From Burkholderiales bacterium (GTDB taxonomy: Bacteria > Pseudomonadota > Gammaproteobacteria > Burkholderiales > Nitrosomonadaceae), in contig JABTUQ010000002.1 of the NCBI GenBank assembly GCA_015075225.1, forward strand, positions 186,001 to 250,000: a stretch of 64,000 nt of DNA, written 5' to 3'. Made by a program: the position numbers and the translations under genes. The notes below the pieces were generated by a model. It ran no database searches. It was not told where the DNA came from and saw nothing but the letters and a program-made list of their open reading frames with translations. Positions 22,501 through 32,349 of this stretch are shown in pieces (within the stretch, counting starts at the first letter, position 1; the number at the start of each line of letters is the position of its first letter).

Positions 22501-22682
22501 AAAAACTACTCCTTTCATTGATTCAAAATGCAAGGATAACGGCTATACCCGACAAACATATGACAGATGAAAAAGTATGTCTGCCCGGTGATTCATAATG
22601 TAACCCGGATTTCACCTGATAACCATGTGACAAATTGCCGCTGCTGTACACCGGGTTGGCAACGGTTGTGGACTCAAACAGA

Positions 22683-25052
22683 TCAAGCACCTATTTTGCC
22701 GGACGCGCCCAGTGCTGCCTGTACTGCCTCGTCGGCCGTCTCCAGAAAAATAAACTGCATGGCTGAACGTGTCGATTCGGGAACATCGTGCAGATCTTTC
22801 CGGTTTCGGGCCGGTAGCAATACCATCCGGATACCGGCGCGCTGGGCTGCCAGCACTTTATCCTTGATTCCGCCGACTGGCAGAACCAGGCCGCGCAGAC
22901 TGATTTCACCAGTCATGGCAACATCATGCCGCACCGGCCGATTGGAAAACAGGGAAGAAAGCGCAATGAACATGGCCACCCCCGCACTTGGCCCATCTTT
23001 GGGAATGGCACCCGCAGGCACATGCAAATGCACATCGATACCTTCAAATACAGAAGTGGGGACATTCAATTCATCTGCACGTGCCTTGACCAGTGTGAGA
23101 GCTGCCTGTGCGCTCTCCTTCATGACATCGCCAAGCTGTCCGGTCAGAATCAGGCGGCCGCTGCCATTAATCCGGGTTGCCTCGATGAACAGGATGTCGC
23201 CGCCCACCGGTGTCCACGCCAGGCCTGTGGCTACACCCGGCAAATCGGTGTGCAGTGCGAGCTCGTGTTCGTATTTTTCCGGGCCCAGAATCACGGGCAG
23301 ATGATCTGCATCGATCCTTACCTGCTGCTGTTCCTCTTGTGCGATTTGCAAGGCAGCATGACGCATGATCCGGCCAATTTCACGTTCAAGCTGGCGTACC
23401 CCGGCTTCGCGCGTGTAGTTGGCGATGATGCCTTGCAAGGCAGCAGGTGTAAGCTGGCATTGATCCACCAGCAATCCGTTGGCTTCACTTTGACGCTGTA
23501 ACAGATAACGCTGTGCGATCTGCAATTTTTCTTCCTGGGTGTAGCCCGGCAAATCGATGATTTCCATACGATCGCGTACGGGTGGAGGGATCTGGTCAAT
23601 TACGTTGGCTGTGGCGATGAACACTACGCGGCTCAGATCAAACGGCACGCCCAGATAATTGTCGCGGAAAGTTGCATTCTGTTCCGGATCCAGTATTTCC
23701 AGCAATGCGGCTGAAGGATCGCCGTGCGCGCTGGCCGTCATCTTATCGATTTCATCAAGCATCATCACGCAATTGCGTGCACCAGCCTTGCGTAGCCCTT
23801 GCACAATATTCCCGGACATGGCGCCGACGTAGGTGCGGCGGTGTCCGCGCATTTCGGCTTCATCATGTACGCCGCCCAGAGATACTCTGACGAACGGGCG
23901 CTGCAAGGCGCGTGCAATACTTTGCCCAAGCGAGGTTTTACCGACACCGGGCGGGCCTGCAAAGCAAAGAATCGGTGCGCGACCGTGCGGTTTCAGTTTT
24001 TGTACGGCAAGAAATTCAATGATGCGCTGCTTGATGCGTTCCAGACCAAAATGATCGGTTTCGAGAATCCCGCGCGCGGCATGGAGATCAATCGGCTTGT
24101 CCTCCGGCAGCTGCCAGGGCAGTTCTGTCATCCACTCGAGATAGGTGTGCAGCATGGAAAACTCACTGGATGCAGCAGGCATGCGTTGCAAACGCTGCAA
24201 TTCCTTGCGGGTTTGCTGTTCGATCTCTTCCGGCATGCCGGCTGCCGTGATAGCTTCATCTAGCTTGGCGATCTCCTGTTCGTTCTCGCCATCCTCGCCT
24301 AGCTCTTTCTGAATGGCTTTCAGTTGCTCGCGCAGCAGATACTTGCGCTCGCGATCTTCCATTTGTTCCTTGGTGCGTTCGCTGATTTCCTGTGAAAGCC
24401 GCAGCACCTCGATACGCCGTGCCAGGATTTGCAGAACTTTGTGCAGACGTTCTTCGATATCAATGGTTTCCAGCAATTTCTGCTTTTCGGCCACTTCGGT
24501 ATCAAGGAGGCTGGCAGTAATGTCGGCCAGATCGGAGGGCGCGCGGGTCGCTTGCAAAGCGTGTGCCAGTTCAGCAGGCACACCGGGTAGCAAGGATACA
24601 AGCTCCATGGCCCGCTCGCGTAATTGCAGCGTGAGTGCTTCCACCTGAGCTGAATCTGGTTTTATTTCCGAAATGCGCTGGATACGTGCGGCCAGAAAAG
24701 GGTAGCCTTCAACCAGTTCTTCGATTCGGAAACGCTCAACGCCCAGACAGACAGCGTGATGCGTCCCATCTTCAGCGGCAATGTGGCGTACTACATTGGC
24801 AAGGGTGCCGACCGGACAGAGTGCATCCAGCCCAGGTTCATCAATGGCAGGATCCTTTTGCAGGATAATGCCGACAGGGGTTTTTGCCTGCAGGATATGT
24901 TCAACGGCTGCAACCGACCGTGCCCGGCCGACAGCAACCGGCATGATCACATGAGGAAACAGCACGACATTGCGCATGGGTATCAGCGCGATAACATCGG
25001 CGGGCAATTCTTGCGGGGTGGCAGGGGTGTGTTCCATGGCGCTTGTTCTCAT
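22683..25052 (-). CDS. lon: ATP-dependent Lon protease
   Basis: Cytoplasmic AAA+ serine protease degrading damaged and regulatory proteins. From the ATG at 25052 it has 789 residues: N-terminal substrate domain (ALIPMRNVVLFPHVIMPVAV), coiled region, Walker A GPPGVGKTSLG (Lys about 372), Walker B MMLDEIDKM, and the protease dyad Ser689 in PKDGPSAGVAMF and Lys732 in KDKVLAAQ, 43 residues apart as in E. coli Lon. The neighbours (CBS protein, BCAM0308-type protein) differ from the usual clpX-lon order, so this may be a second, stress-associated Lon. An alternative ATG is at 25037. Confidence 0.96.
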   Translation of the reverse strand: MRTSAMEHTPATPQELPADVIALIPMRNVVLFPHVIMPVAVGRARSVAAVEHILQAKTPVGIILQKDPAIDEPGLDALCPVGTLANVVRHIAAEDGTHHAVCLGVERFRIEELVEGYPFLAARIQRISEIKPDSAQVEALTLQLRERAMELVSLLPGVPAELAHALQATRAPSDLADITASLLDTEVAEKQKLLETIDIEERLHKVLQILARRIEVLRLSQEISERTKEQMEDRERKYLLREQLKAIQKELGEDGENEQEIAKLDEAITAAGMPEEIEQQTRKELQRLQRMPAASSEFSMLHTYLEWMTELPWQLPEDKPIDLHAARGILETDHFGLERIKQRIIEFLAVQKLKPHGRAPILCFAGPPGVGKTSLGQSIARALQRPFVRVSLGGVHDEAEMRGHRRTYVGAMSGNIVQGLRKAGARNCVMMLDEIDKMTASAHGDPSAALLEILDPEQNATFRDNYLGVPFDLSRVVFIATANVIDQIPPPVRDRMEIIDLPGYTQEEKLQIAQRYLLQRQSEANGLLVDQCQLTPAALQGIIANYTREAGVRQLEREIGRIMRHAALQIAQEEQQQVRIDADHLPVILGPEKYEHELALHTDLPGVATGLAWTPVGGDILFIEATRINGSGRLILTGQLGDVMKESAQAALTLVKARADELNVPTSVFEGIDVHLHVPAGAIPKDGPSAGVAMFIALSSLFSNRPVRHDVAMTGEISLRGLVLPVGGIKDKVLAAQRAGIRMVLLPARNRKDLHDVPESTRSAMQFIFLETADEAVQAALGASGKIGA

Positions 25053-25064
25053 GAATTATTAAAC

Positions 25065-25079
25065 TGGCACTAATATTGC
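25065..25079 (+). promoter_or_regulatory. Sigma-54-like promoter sequence, orphan orientation
   Basis: TGGCAC (25065-25070) and TTGC (25076-25079) are separated by 5 bases, matching the -24/-12 spacing. It reads rightward, against lon and the CBS gene, and no plus-strand gene follows. It may be chance or may drive antisense RNA. Confidence 0.3.
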
Positions 25080-25171
25080 GTGCTTTGCCGGAAATTCAAG
25101 ATAGTTGCCAGAAAACGATACGCACCCCCTGACTGATGAGGTTTATGCTGGCAAGTGGTAGTGCAGGTTGA

Positions 25172-25621
25172 TCAGGGTCGTTGCCGTGTCTCCTTTAGTT
25201 GTCCTCGCCGGATCAGCCTCGCAAAATCCAGTATTTCCTCCGACAGTATTTCCAGCAGATCATCCATTGTCAGGATACCGACCAGTTCACCGGTTGCATC
25301 CACAACCGGCAGACGGCGAACAGCCTTGCTGCGCATGAAATCAACCGTGTCGTGAATAGCGATATTTTCTTTAACAGTAAACAATTCTTCCGCCATGATA
25401 TTGCCCACTGTCACGACACTCTCATCCAGCCCGGTGGCCAGAACTTCCACTACCAGATCACGATCAGTGATAATTCCAACCGGTTTGGCGCAACCGCCGG
25501 TTCGATCAATGACGATGAGCGAACCGACGTGATACTGGCGCATCAATCTGGCAGCTTCCAGCACGGATTCATCACGCTGAATGACGATGATTTCACGATT
25601 GCAGATTTCACCGGCGGTCAT
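25172..25621 (-). CDS. CBS-domain protein
   Basis: A 149-residue protein made of a tandem CBS pair (about residues 8-62 and 75-130), a module that binds adenine nucleotides and often senses energy or ionic state. Visible motifs are VGSLIVIDRTG, GIITDRDLV and LVGILTMDDLLEIL. A strong ribosome site (AGGAGG) precedes the ATG. It lies between lon and the BCAM0308-type gene, all minus strand; stand-alone CBS proteins are frequent in low-oxygen and stress loci. The specific role is unknown. Confidence 0.85.
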   Translation of the reverse strand: MTAGEICNREIIVIQRDESVLEAARLMRQYHVGSLIVIDRTGGCAKPVGIITDRDLVVEVLATGLDESVVTVGNIMAEELFTVKENIAIHDTVDFMRSKAVRRLPVVDATGELVGILTMDDLLEILSEEILDFARLIRRGQLKETRQRP

Positions 25622-25672
25622 GCCAGCCTCCTGTAAATCTTCTGATCATGGCTGTTTTGCGAGATTATCAAA

Positions 25673-26176
25673 TCAGCGTGACCAGTACGCACGTAGCAAA
25701 TTTTCATTCTCGTTATACTGGAGGTCTAGATTGCCTTGGTAGGCGCTATGTATGGCTTCGCCGATTCCTCGTGCCAGGTGGATATCTGTGGTCGTGATCA
25801 GTAAGCCGTTGTCTTGTCCTTCCGTGGCCATGATACGTTGCAACGGGTATTGCGATTTTTTTGTTTTTTCGAAATTCTGCACAAGATTCATGATTTCATC
25901 ATGGTGCTCCCTGAGGAAATCGCCTTCCAGCATTAGAAATCCGGCTGGGTAGTTATCCTGTATGCGCTGGCACGCCGGACAACGGTGCTCGCGTGCATTT
26001 GCGGGTGCTGGAAGCCATTGCCACCGGCCTTGCTGAAACACTGCACTGCATTGAGGACATGCAGTCGGTTCTGGCAGCTTCCCTTTAACCTTGTAGGCGT
26101 CATCGACACGTTCCTGAAAAATGGTGTCGCGTCGTGTAATTTGTCGATAGCCGGGGCGGACGTTTGGAATACCCAT
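25673..26176 (-). CDS. BCAM0308-family zinc-ribbon protein
   Basis: A 167-residue protein with two CxxC pairs (CPQCSAVF near residue 39 and CPACQRI near 69) suggesting a zinc ribbon, followed by LMLEGDFLREHHDEIMNL and an alpha/beta C-terminal part. I recognise it as the BCAM0308 type named after a Burkholderia cenocepacia locus linked to low oxygen; that association is from memory. AAAGGAG precedes the ATG. First gene of the minus-strand run toward CBS and lon. Confidence 0.7.
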   Translation of the reverse strand: MGIPNVRPGYRQITRRDTIFQERVDDAYKVKGKLPEPTACPQCSAVFQQGRWQWLPAPANAREHRCPACQRIQDNYPAGFLMLEGDFLREHHDEIMNLVQNFEKTKKSQYPLQRIMATEGQDNGLLITTTDIHLARGIGEAIHSAYQGNLDLQYNENENLLRAYWSR

Positions 26177-26527
26177 GTTGATGCTCTCCTTTCATTTAAT
26201 TGGTTGATTTATAAAAACAACTCACCGAAAATGATAGATGCTGCAACCTTCTGCGATATGCCTTCATCTTGCGCCATTTAATGATTTTGTCAAGATTGGC
26301 GCTGGAGAAGCGCCTGCAAGTTGTGGCGTTTTCTGAAAAATGGTTCGCTTGTCAAAGCGATGCGCCATACCGGCAGGTGTCATAGCTACCGGGTACGTTT
26401 CTTCCGGATTCCATCTGATCATGGCTCAGGCGTTGCCTCGCTGACGTGATGTGCTGGTTGGAAGTTACGCCATGGCAGGAGCGACCTTCTGTCTTTTTTG
26501 TAATGGAAATTTATAGAATTTACAGCG
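26177..26527. other. Divergent intergenic region
   Basis: 351 bp between the BCAM0308-type gene (minus) and DUF1841 (plus). It holds a small hairpin GGCGCT (26298-26303) / AGCGCC (26309-26314). I found no FNR-type TTGAT-N4-ATCAA site and no open reading frame I would defend. Confidence 0.6.
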
Positions 26528-26974
26528 ATGTTTAACCCTTCAAGAAGCCAGGCACGACGACTGTTTTTTGATACCTGGCAGAAATATCATCAGAAAGAGC
26601 AATTGTCCGGAATGGAAACCATCGCGCTGGAAGTTGTTCTGCAACATCCGGAGTATCACGCGCTTTTGCGGGATGCAGATCGTTATCTTGACAAGGATTT
26701 TCCACCCGAGCTGGGGGAGACCAATCCTTTCCTGCACATGAGCATGCATGTCGCCATTCGTGAGCAGCTTGCCATTGATCAACCTGTAGGGATTGTGAAG
26801 CGCTTTGAGCAACTGAAAGCCAGGTTGCAGGGAAATGAACACGAAGCAATGCATCAGACGATGGAATGCCTGGCAGAAATGATTTGGTATTCACAGCGTA
26901 ATCAAACCGCACCTGATGCCAATATTTATCTCGACTGTATGGATCAATTTACCGGCGTATCCAATAAGCGCTGA
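26528..26974 (+). CDS. DUF1841 family protein
   Basis: A 148-residue cytoplasmic protein starting MFNPSRSQARRLFFDTWQKY, the hallmark of DUF1841, with the conserved NPFLHMSMHVAIREQL block near residue 73. Function is unknown; the gene is common in beta- and gammaproteobacteria. No signal peptide or membrane segment. About 130 bp separate it from leuS. Confidence 0.88.
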   Translation: MFNPSRSQARRLFFDTWQKYHQKEQLSGMETIALEVVLQHPEYHALLRDADRYLDKDFPPELGETNPFLHMSMHVAIREQLAIDQPVGIVKRFEQLKARLQGNEHEAMHQTMECLAEMIWYSQRNQTAPDANIYLDCMDQFTGVSNKR

Positions 26975-27102
26975 TCTCTGTATTTTGGCGGGTGGACGGG
27001 CGGAAAATCCAGATGTGTTTATGGAGAGAGCGGTCCATCAGCCGGAATGGATAACGGTATAATCGTTTTTTTACCATTCCAGCTGAAAGTAGCGATTAAT
27101 CC

Positions 27103-29709
27103 ATGCAAGAAAAATACCATCCCCAGGAAATAGAACAACAGGCCCAGCAGAGCTGGCAGGAAACAGGCATTTTCAACGTCACCGAAATACCGGGCAGGCC
27201 GAAATACTACTGCCTGTCGATGTTTCCCTATCCTTCCGGCAAATTGCATATGGGGCATGTGCGTAACTATACGATTGGCGATGTATTGTCCCGCTATCGT
27301 CGCATGCAGGGGTACAACGTCATGCAGCCGATGGGCTGGGATGCATTCGGATTACCAGCCGAGAATGCGGCCATCCAGAAAGGAGTACCGCCAGCCAGGT
27401 GGACTTACGACAATATCGCCTACATGCGCAGCCAGCTGCAAAGTCTGGGGTTTGCCATTGACTGGAAGCGGGAACTGGCTACCTGTGATCCACAGTATTA
27501 CCGCTGGAATCAATGGCTGTTTTTGCGCATGCTGGAAAAGGGTGTTGCCTATCAGAAAACGCAGGTGGTCAACTGGGATCCAGTGGATCAGACTGTACTG
27601 GCCAACGAGCAGGTAATTGATGGATGCGGCTGGCGTACCGGTGCGGTAGTGGAGAAACGGGAAATTCCCGGTTATTACCTGGCCATTACCCGTTATGCCG
27701 ATGAGCTGCTGGCTGATCTGGAAAAACTGCCTGGCTGGCCGGAACGCGTAAAAACCATGCAGGCCAACTGGATTGGTAAAAGTTTCGGTGTCGATATTGT
27801 ATTTCCGCCTGATACTGCTTCCGGCATGTCACAGCCGCTCAAGGTATTCACCACCCGTGCAGATACATTGATGGGAGTGACTTACGTGGCCGTGGCGGCT
27901 GAACATCCCGTTGCCTTGCAGGCTGCACAGAGCCAGCCTGATCTGGCTGCTTTTATCGAAACCTGTCGGCAGGGCGCCACCATGGAAGCAGAACTGGCTA
28001 CTCAGGAAAAAAAAGGGATGGCAACCGGGCTGTATGTGCTGCATCCACTCACGGGCGAACGCTTGCCAGTATGGGTTGCCAACTATGTGCTGATGAGCTA
28101 TGGCGAAGGGGCGGTCATGGCCGTTCCGGCCCATGACGAACGCGATTTTGATTTTGCCCGCCAGCATTCTTTGCCGATCAGGGCGGTGATCCAGCCTGAA
28201 AATGACGAATTGCCAATACCGCCAGATCAGGCGTTTACCGAATACGGAATGACATTCAACTCGGGTCAATTTTCCGGTATGAAATCGTCGGTAGCGGTGG
28301 ATGCAATCGCGGCGGAATTGGGGCGAAAAGGACAAGGGGATAAACGGGTGCGTTACCGTTTGCGTGATTGGGGAATTTCACGCCAGCGCTACTGGGGATG
28401 CCCGATTCCACTGATCCATTGTGACCACTGTGGTGTGGTTCCTGTGCCGGATGATCAGCTGCCTGTCGTATTGCCGGATGATTTGGTACCGGATGGTTCC
28501 GGTAATCCACTCACAAAAACGCCATCGTTTTATGAATGTGCCTGTCCGCGCTGCGGGCAGCCCGCGCGGCGTGAAACCGACACCATGGATACGTTTGTCG
28601 ATTCCTCGTGGTATTTCATTCGCTATTCCTGCCCGGATCAGCATGCGGCCATGGCTGACCAGCGGGCTGATTACTGGCTGCCGGTCGATCAATATATTGG
28701 CGGTATCGAGCATGCTATCCTGCATCTGTTGTATTCGCGTTTCTGGAGCAAGGTCATGCGCGACCTTGGTCTGGTGTCGGTAGATGAACCGTTTGCCAAT
28801 CTGCTTACGCAGGGAATGGTGCTGAACGAAATTTTTTTCCGTAAAACCGGCAGCGGGCGGATCCAGTATTTCAATCCGGTAGAAGTGGATGTACAGCACG
28901 ATAGTGAAGGAAAAAGGATCGGTGCCGTGTTGCGGGCCGACGGCGAGCCGGTGGAATCCGGTGGTATCGGCACCATGTCCAAATCAAAAAACAACGGGAT
29001 TGATCCGCAGGAAATCATCGAACAATATGGAGCGGATACCGCCCGGTTATTCATGATGTTTGCCAGCCCGCCCACACAGACGCTGGAATGGTCGGATGCC
29101 GGTGTCGAAGGTGCTTTCCGGTTCCTCAAGCGGTTATGGCGGCAGGTTTATCTGCATCAGCAGCAGGCTGGCAAAGCTGACGCAACGGCTCCCGTACCAC
29201 ACCAGGAATATCCGGCCAATCTGCGGGACTTGCGTTGCCAGTTGCATCAGACCATTGTCAAGGTGACGGATGATCTGGAGCGGCGCCATACGTTCAACAC
29301 CGCAATTGCAGCCATCATGGAACTGATGAATGAATTGGCCAATGTACAGGAAGGCAGTTTGGCAGCATATCAGCTGATGCAGGAAGCACTGGAAAACATC
29401 GTGTTGCTGCTTTCTCCCATCGCTCCACATATTTGCCATGCGTTATGGCATGAACTCCGGCCTGGCACGGCGCTGTTCAATCAGCCATGGCCCAAGGCAG
29501 ACGATGATGCCTTGATCCAGGATGAAATTGAAATTGTTGTGCAGATCAATGGCAAGTTGCGTGGACAGGTGCGTGTAGCCCGGGAAGCAGACCGGGCAGC
29601 GATTGAACAAATTGCACTGAAAAACGAGCTGATCCAGAAAAATATTGCCGATCGACCCGTCAAGCGCGTGGTTGTTGTGCTGGGCAAGCTGATCAATATC
29701 GTTGTTTAA
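27103..29709 (+). CDS. leuS: Leucyl-tRNA synthetase
   Basis: Charges tRNA-Leu. The 868-residue class I synthetase has the HIGH motif as HMGH at about residue 49, the CP1 editing domain ([20 protein letters not shown]), the zinc-type insertion with [12 protein letters not shown], and the KMSKS motif as MSKSK at about residue 625. A TATAAT sequence at 27058-27063 is a likely -10 element. lptE and holA follow in the conserved order. Confidence 0.98.
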   Translation: MQEKYHPQEIEQQAQQSWQETGIFNVTEIPGRPKYYCLSMFPYPSGKLHMGHVRNYTIGDVLSRYRRMQGYNVMQPMGWDAFGLPAENAAIQKGVPPARWTYDNIAYMRSQLQSLGFAIDWKRELATCDPQYYRWNQWLFLRMLEKGVAYQKTQVVNWDPVDQTVLANEQVIDGCGWRTGAVVEKREIPGYYLAITRYADELLADLEKLPGWPERVKTMQANWIGKSFGVDIVFPPDTASGMSQPLKVFTTRADTLMGVTYVAVAAEHPVALQAAQSQPDLAAFIETCRQGATMEAELATQEKKGMATGLYVLHPLTGERLPVWVANYVLMSYGEGAVMAVPAHDERDFDFARQHSLPIRAVIQPENDELPIPPDQAFTEYGMTFNSGQFSGMKSSVAVDAIAAELGRKGQGDKRVRYRLRDWGISRQRYWGCPIPLIHCDHCGVVPVPDDQLPVVLPDDLVPDGSGNPLTKTPSFYECACPRCGQPARRETDTMDTFVDSSWYFIRYSCPDQHAAMADQRADYWLPVDQYIGGIEHAILHLLYSRFWSKVMRDLGLVSVDEPFANLLTQGMVLNEIFFRKTGSGRIQYFNPVEVDVQHDSEGKRIGAVLRADGEPVESGGIGTMSKSKNNGIDPQEIIEQYGADTARLFMMFASPPTQTLEWSDAGVEGAFRFLKRLWRQVYLHQQQAGKADATAPVPHQEYPANLRDLRCQLHQTIVKVTDDLERRHTFNTAIAAIMELMNELANVQEGSLAAYQLMQEALENIVLLLSPIAPHICHALWHELRPGTALFNQPWPKADDDALIQDEIEIVVQINGKLRGQVRVAREADRAAIEQIALKNELIQKNIADRPVKRVVVVLGKLINIVV

Positions 29710-29727
29710 CGGACAGGAGTCCTGTAC

Positions 29728-30225
29728 ATGGCAATGCTGCGAACCTTATTGACCGTATTGTTCGTACTCGGACTGGCCGCTTGTGGATTCAAGCTGCGGG
29801 GGCAGATCCCTGATCTTCCCTTCCAGCGGGTATACATTACGGCACCTGCAGGGCAGACCATTGGCTCCGATCTGGAAAGAGCAATTAGTACGCATACCCG
29901 CGTGCAGGTTGTCAAGAAAGTAGAGAAATCCGAGGCCATCATTCAGGTGGTGCATGCTATCAGGGAAAAAAGGATTTTGTCGCTTTCTGAAAGTGGCCGT
30001 GTACGCGAATTTGAATTGATTTACCGCGTGTTGGCGCGACTGCTGGATACACAGAATACCGAGCTGGCACCTTTGCAGGAAATTCGTCTGACGCGCATTC
30101 TGCCTTTTCTGGATGCACAGGAACTGGCGAAAGCTGCCGAGGAAGAAATGCTATACAAGGATATGCAAAAAGATGCTGTACAGCAGATACTTCGACAGGT
30201 TGCCGCTATCGCTACTTCCAAATAG
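29728..30225 (+). CDS. lptE: LPS-assembly lipoprotein LptE
   Basis: Outer-membrane lipoprotein that plugs LptD and helps insert lipopolysaccharide. The 165 residues have a lipoprotein signal (VLGLAACGFKLRG; Cys near residue 15) and the family's GFKLRGQIPDLPFQRVYI start. Length and position between leuS and holA are canonical. Confidence 0.93.
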   Translation: MAMLRTLLTVLFVLGLAACGFKLRGQIPDLPFQRVYITAPAGQTIGSDLERAISTHTRVQVVKKVEKSEAIIQVVHAIREKRILSLSESGRVREFELIYRVLARLLDTQNTELAPLQEIRLTRILPFLDAQELAKAAEEEMLYKDMQKDAVQQILRQVAAIATSK

Positions 30226-30236
30226 CGCACATCTTT

Positions 30237-31256
30237 ATGCGGCCTAATCCGCAGCATACCGATATCGGGATGGCACCTCTGCATGTCGTGTTTGGAGGAG
30301 AGCTATTACTGGTTACTGAAACCGTTGATGCAATACGTGTGCGCGCCAGATCACAAGGCTACACCGAGCGAACCGTCTTTACTGTGGATACCCGTTTTGA
30401 TTGGGCAAATTTATCTCAATGGGGGTGCCAGTCGTCCCTTTTTGGTGAGCGACGTGTTCTCGAATTGCGTATCCCTACCGGCAAACCAGGTAAGGAAGGC
30501 GGCGCGGCAATTGAGGCGCTGTGCCGGAATTTGCCGCGTGATGCGGTCATTATCGTGACGCTGCCGGAAATGGATAAACAGGGCCGGGCGAGCAAATGGT
30601 TCAAGGCACTTGAAAATACGGCCAGGATGACAGAGATCAAGCCAGTGGGACGAGATCGACTGGCGCACTGGGTAAAGCAGCGGCTTGAACAGCAGCGGCA
30701 GACGGTGGATCGGGATACATTGCAATTTTTTGCAGATAAGGTTGAGGGCAATTTGCTGGCGGCGTATCAGGAAATCAAAAAACTTGAATTGCTTTATTCA
30801 CCGGGACCATTGTCTTTCGAGCAGGTCAAGGATGTTCTGCTTGATGTGACGCGTTTTGATGTATTTCAGTTGCCGGAAGCCCTGCTGTCGGCTGATATGG
30901 TGCGGTATGGACGTATTCTGAAGGGATTGGAAGGAGAGGGGATGGCGCCCCCGCTGATACTCGCTGTTTTATCGGAGCAAATCCGGCTGTTGCTAAAAAT
31001 TTATCTGCTGACGGATGCCAATAAAGGAATGCCGATTGAACAAGCCATGACCGCATTGCGAATATGGCCTGCCAGACAAAAACTGATGCTGAATGTAATT
31101 CAGCGTGTGCGTTATCCGCAACTGGTACAGGCTTTACGACAGGCGGCCTTGATTGATCGTGTGATCAAAGGTGTGGAAAAGAGTGATATTTGGGAAGAAT
31201 TTCTGAATCTTGGAGCCTGTTTTGCAGCCGATGCCAATTTCAGGATGGCGAGGTGA
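30237..31256 (+). CDS. holA: DNA polymerase III subunit delta
   Basis: Clamp-loader subunit that opens the sliding clamp. The 339 residues begin near APLHVVFGGELLLVTETVDA and contain the delta-type AAA+-like fold without a P-loop (LEQQRQTVDRDTLQFFADKV; GNLLAAYQEIKKLELL). It starts 11 bp after lptE. Confidence 0.95.
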   Translation: MRPNPQHTDIGMAPLHVVFGGELLLVTETVDAIRVRARSQGYTERTVFTVDTRFDWANLSQWGCQSSLFGERRVLELRIPTGKPGKEGGAAIEALCRNLPRDAVIIVTLPEMDKQGRASKWFKALENTARMTEIKPVGRDRLAHWVKQRLEQQRQTVDRDTLQFFADKVEGNLLAAYQEIKKLELLYSPGPLSFEQVKDVLLDVTRFDVFQLPEALLSADMVRYGRILKGLEGEGMAPPLILAVLSEQIRLLLKIYLLTDANKGMPIEQAMTALRIWPARQKLMLNVIQRVRYPQLVQALRQAALIDRVIKGVEKSDIWEEFLNLGACFAADANFRMAR

Positions 31257-31295
31257 AATGATTTTTTATCTACGATTAACTCATCACAAAATTAA

Positions 31296-31712
31296 ATGAA
31301 AGCAAACATTACATGGCAGGAAGGTGTCAGTTTTCTCGGGCAGACGGGTAGCGGGCATTCTGTATTGATGGATGGCGCGCCTGAAGCGGGTGGGAAAAAT
31401 CAGGGGCCGCGTCCAATGGAGATGATGTTACTGGGTTTGGGTGGCTGTACCGCTTTTGATGTGGTGCATATTCTGCGCAAGGGTCGGCTGGCTATTACTG
31501 GCTGCCAGGTGGAGATGGATGCACAACGAGCCACCGAGGATCCAAAAGTATTTACACATATTCACCTGCATTTCATCGTAACCGGAAAAGATCTTGATCC
31601 ACGACAGGTAGAGCGGGCAATTCAACTGTCGGCTGAAAAATACTGTTCTGCCTCTATGATGCTGAAAGCAACCGTGAATATTACCCATGATTATGAAATC
31701 ATTGCCGGATAA
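31296..31712 (+). CDS. OsmC family protein
   Basis: A 138-residue OsmC/Ohr-fold protein; members are thiol peroxidases acting on organic hydroperoxides or related stress proteins. Two conserved cysteines are present, in GLGGCTAFDVVHIL (about residue 52) and AEKYCSASMM (about 119). The sequence is closer to YhfA-like OsmC proteins than to Ohr, so peroxidase activity is not assured. It follows holA after 39 bp. Confidence 0.88.
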   Translation: MKANITWQEGVSFLGQTGSGHSVLMDGAPEAGGKNQGPRPMEMMLLGLGGCTAFDVVHILRKGRLAITGCQVEMDAQRATEDPKVFTHIHLHFIVTGKDLDPRQVERAIQLSAEKYCSASMMLKATVNITHDYEIIAG

Positions 31713-31946
31713 GCAATCAATTATGAAGGTGGTATAGGAGCAAGCGGGCAATAAGGTTTTTCCGCGTTTTTTCAGGATGTCCTTGCAGAGCTAAATAAGA
31801 TGTAAAGCTGATTAGAATCTTCTGGACAATAAATTTTGATTCTGATAAAAATATCGGGCGCTGGTTCTTCAGTATTGAGAGCCGGGCAGCAACAAGTTAT
31901 AAAAAAGACGATATTATTTTTAAATTTGTATAAGGGAGATAAAAAA

Positions 31947-32102
31947 ATGAAACTTTCACTCGTGCTGGCTGCTGCATTGGCAGTAGCAACTGCTTTGACT
32001 GCCTGTGGAGATCCAAAACCTGCCCAATATCCACCAAGCATGTCGATGGAGCGCGATTCCATGCCTGATAATGTAGATAAGACAGAACAAAATAAAAAAT
32101 GA
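31947..32102 (+). CDS. Tiny lipoprotein, unknown function
   Basis: A 51-residue protein from ATG 31947 behind AGGGAG. The signal peptide ends in a lipobox (LTACGDPK), leaving a mature peptide of about 32 residues, rich in Met, Pro, Asp and Lys. A longer in-frame reading from 31836 is not supported by a ribosome site. A strong terminator follows within 25 bp, so it is probably its own transcription unit with a promoter in the 230-bp AT-rich upstream gap. Confidence 0.75.
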   Translation: MKLSLVLAAALAVATALTACGDPKPAQYPPSMSMERDSMPDNVDKTEQNKK

Positions 32103-32125
32103 GGTAGGAATGGTTCAAATTTTCT

Positions 32126-32150
32126 AACCGCCCTTTCGGGCGGTTTTTTT
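32126..32150 (+). terminator. Rho-independent terminator after the small lipoprotein
   Basis: AACCGCCC (32126-32133) pairs with GGGCGGTT (32138-32145) around a TTTC loop, followed by seven Ts. Confidence 0.93.
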
Positions 32151-32349
32151 ATTTGGCATTTCCTGTTTTTAATACAAACAATTTACCGGGGTGCGGGATT
32201 ATTGAGTGAGGCCGGTTGCGAAAAAGCTATATTGTCTGGAGAGTAATCGTGACCAATATTTTATGAAATATGTCGATCACAAGCGGAAACAATTGCAAAT
32301 CAATAGTCAGTGCTTACGCAGGCATCCAGGTTGTTCAATGAGCAGATGG

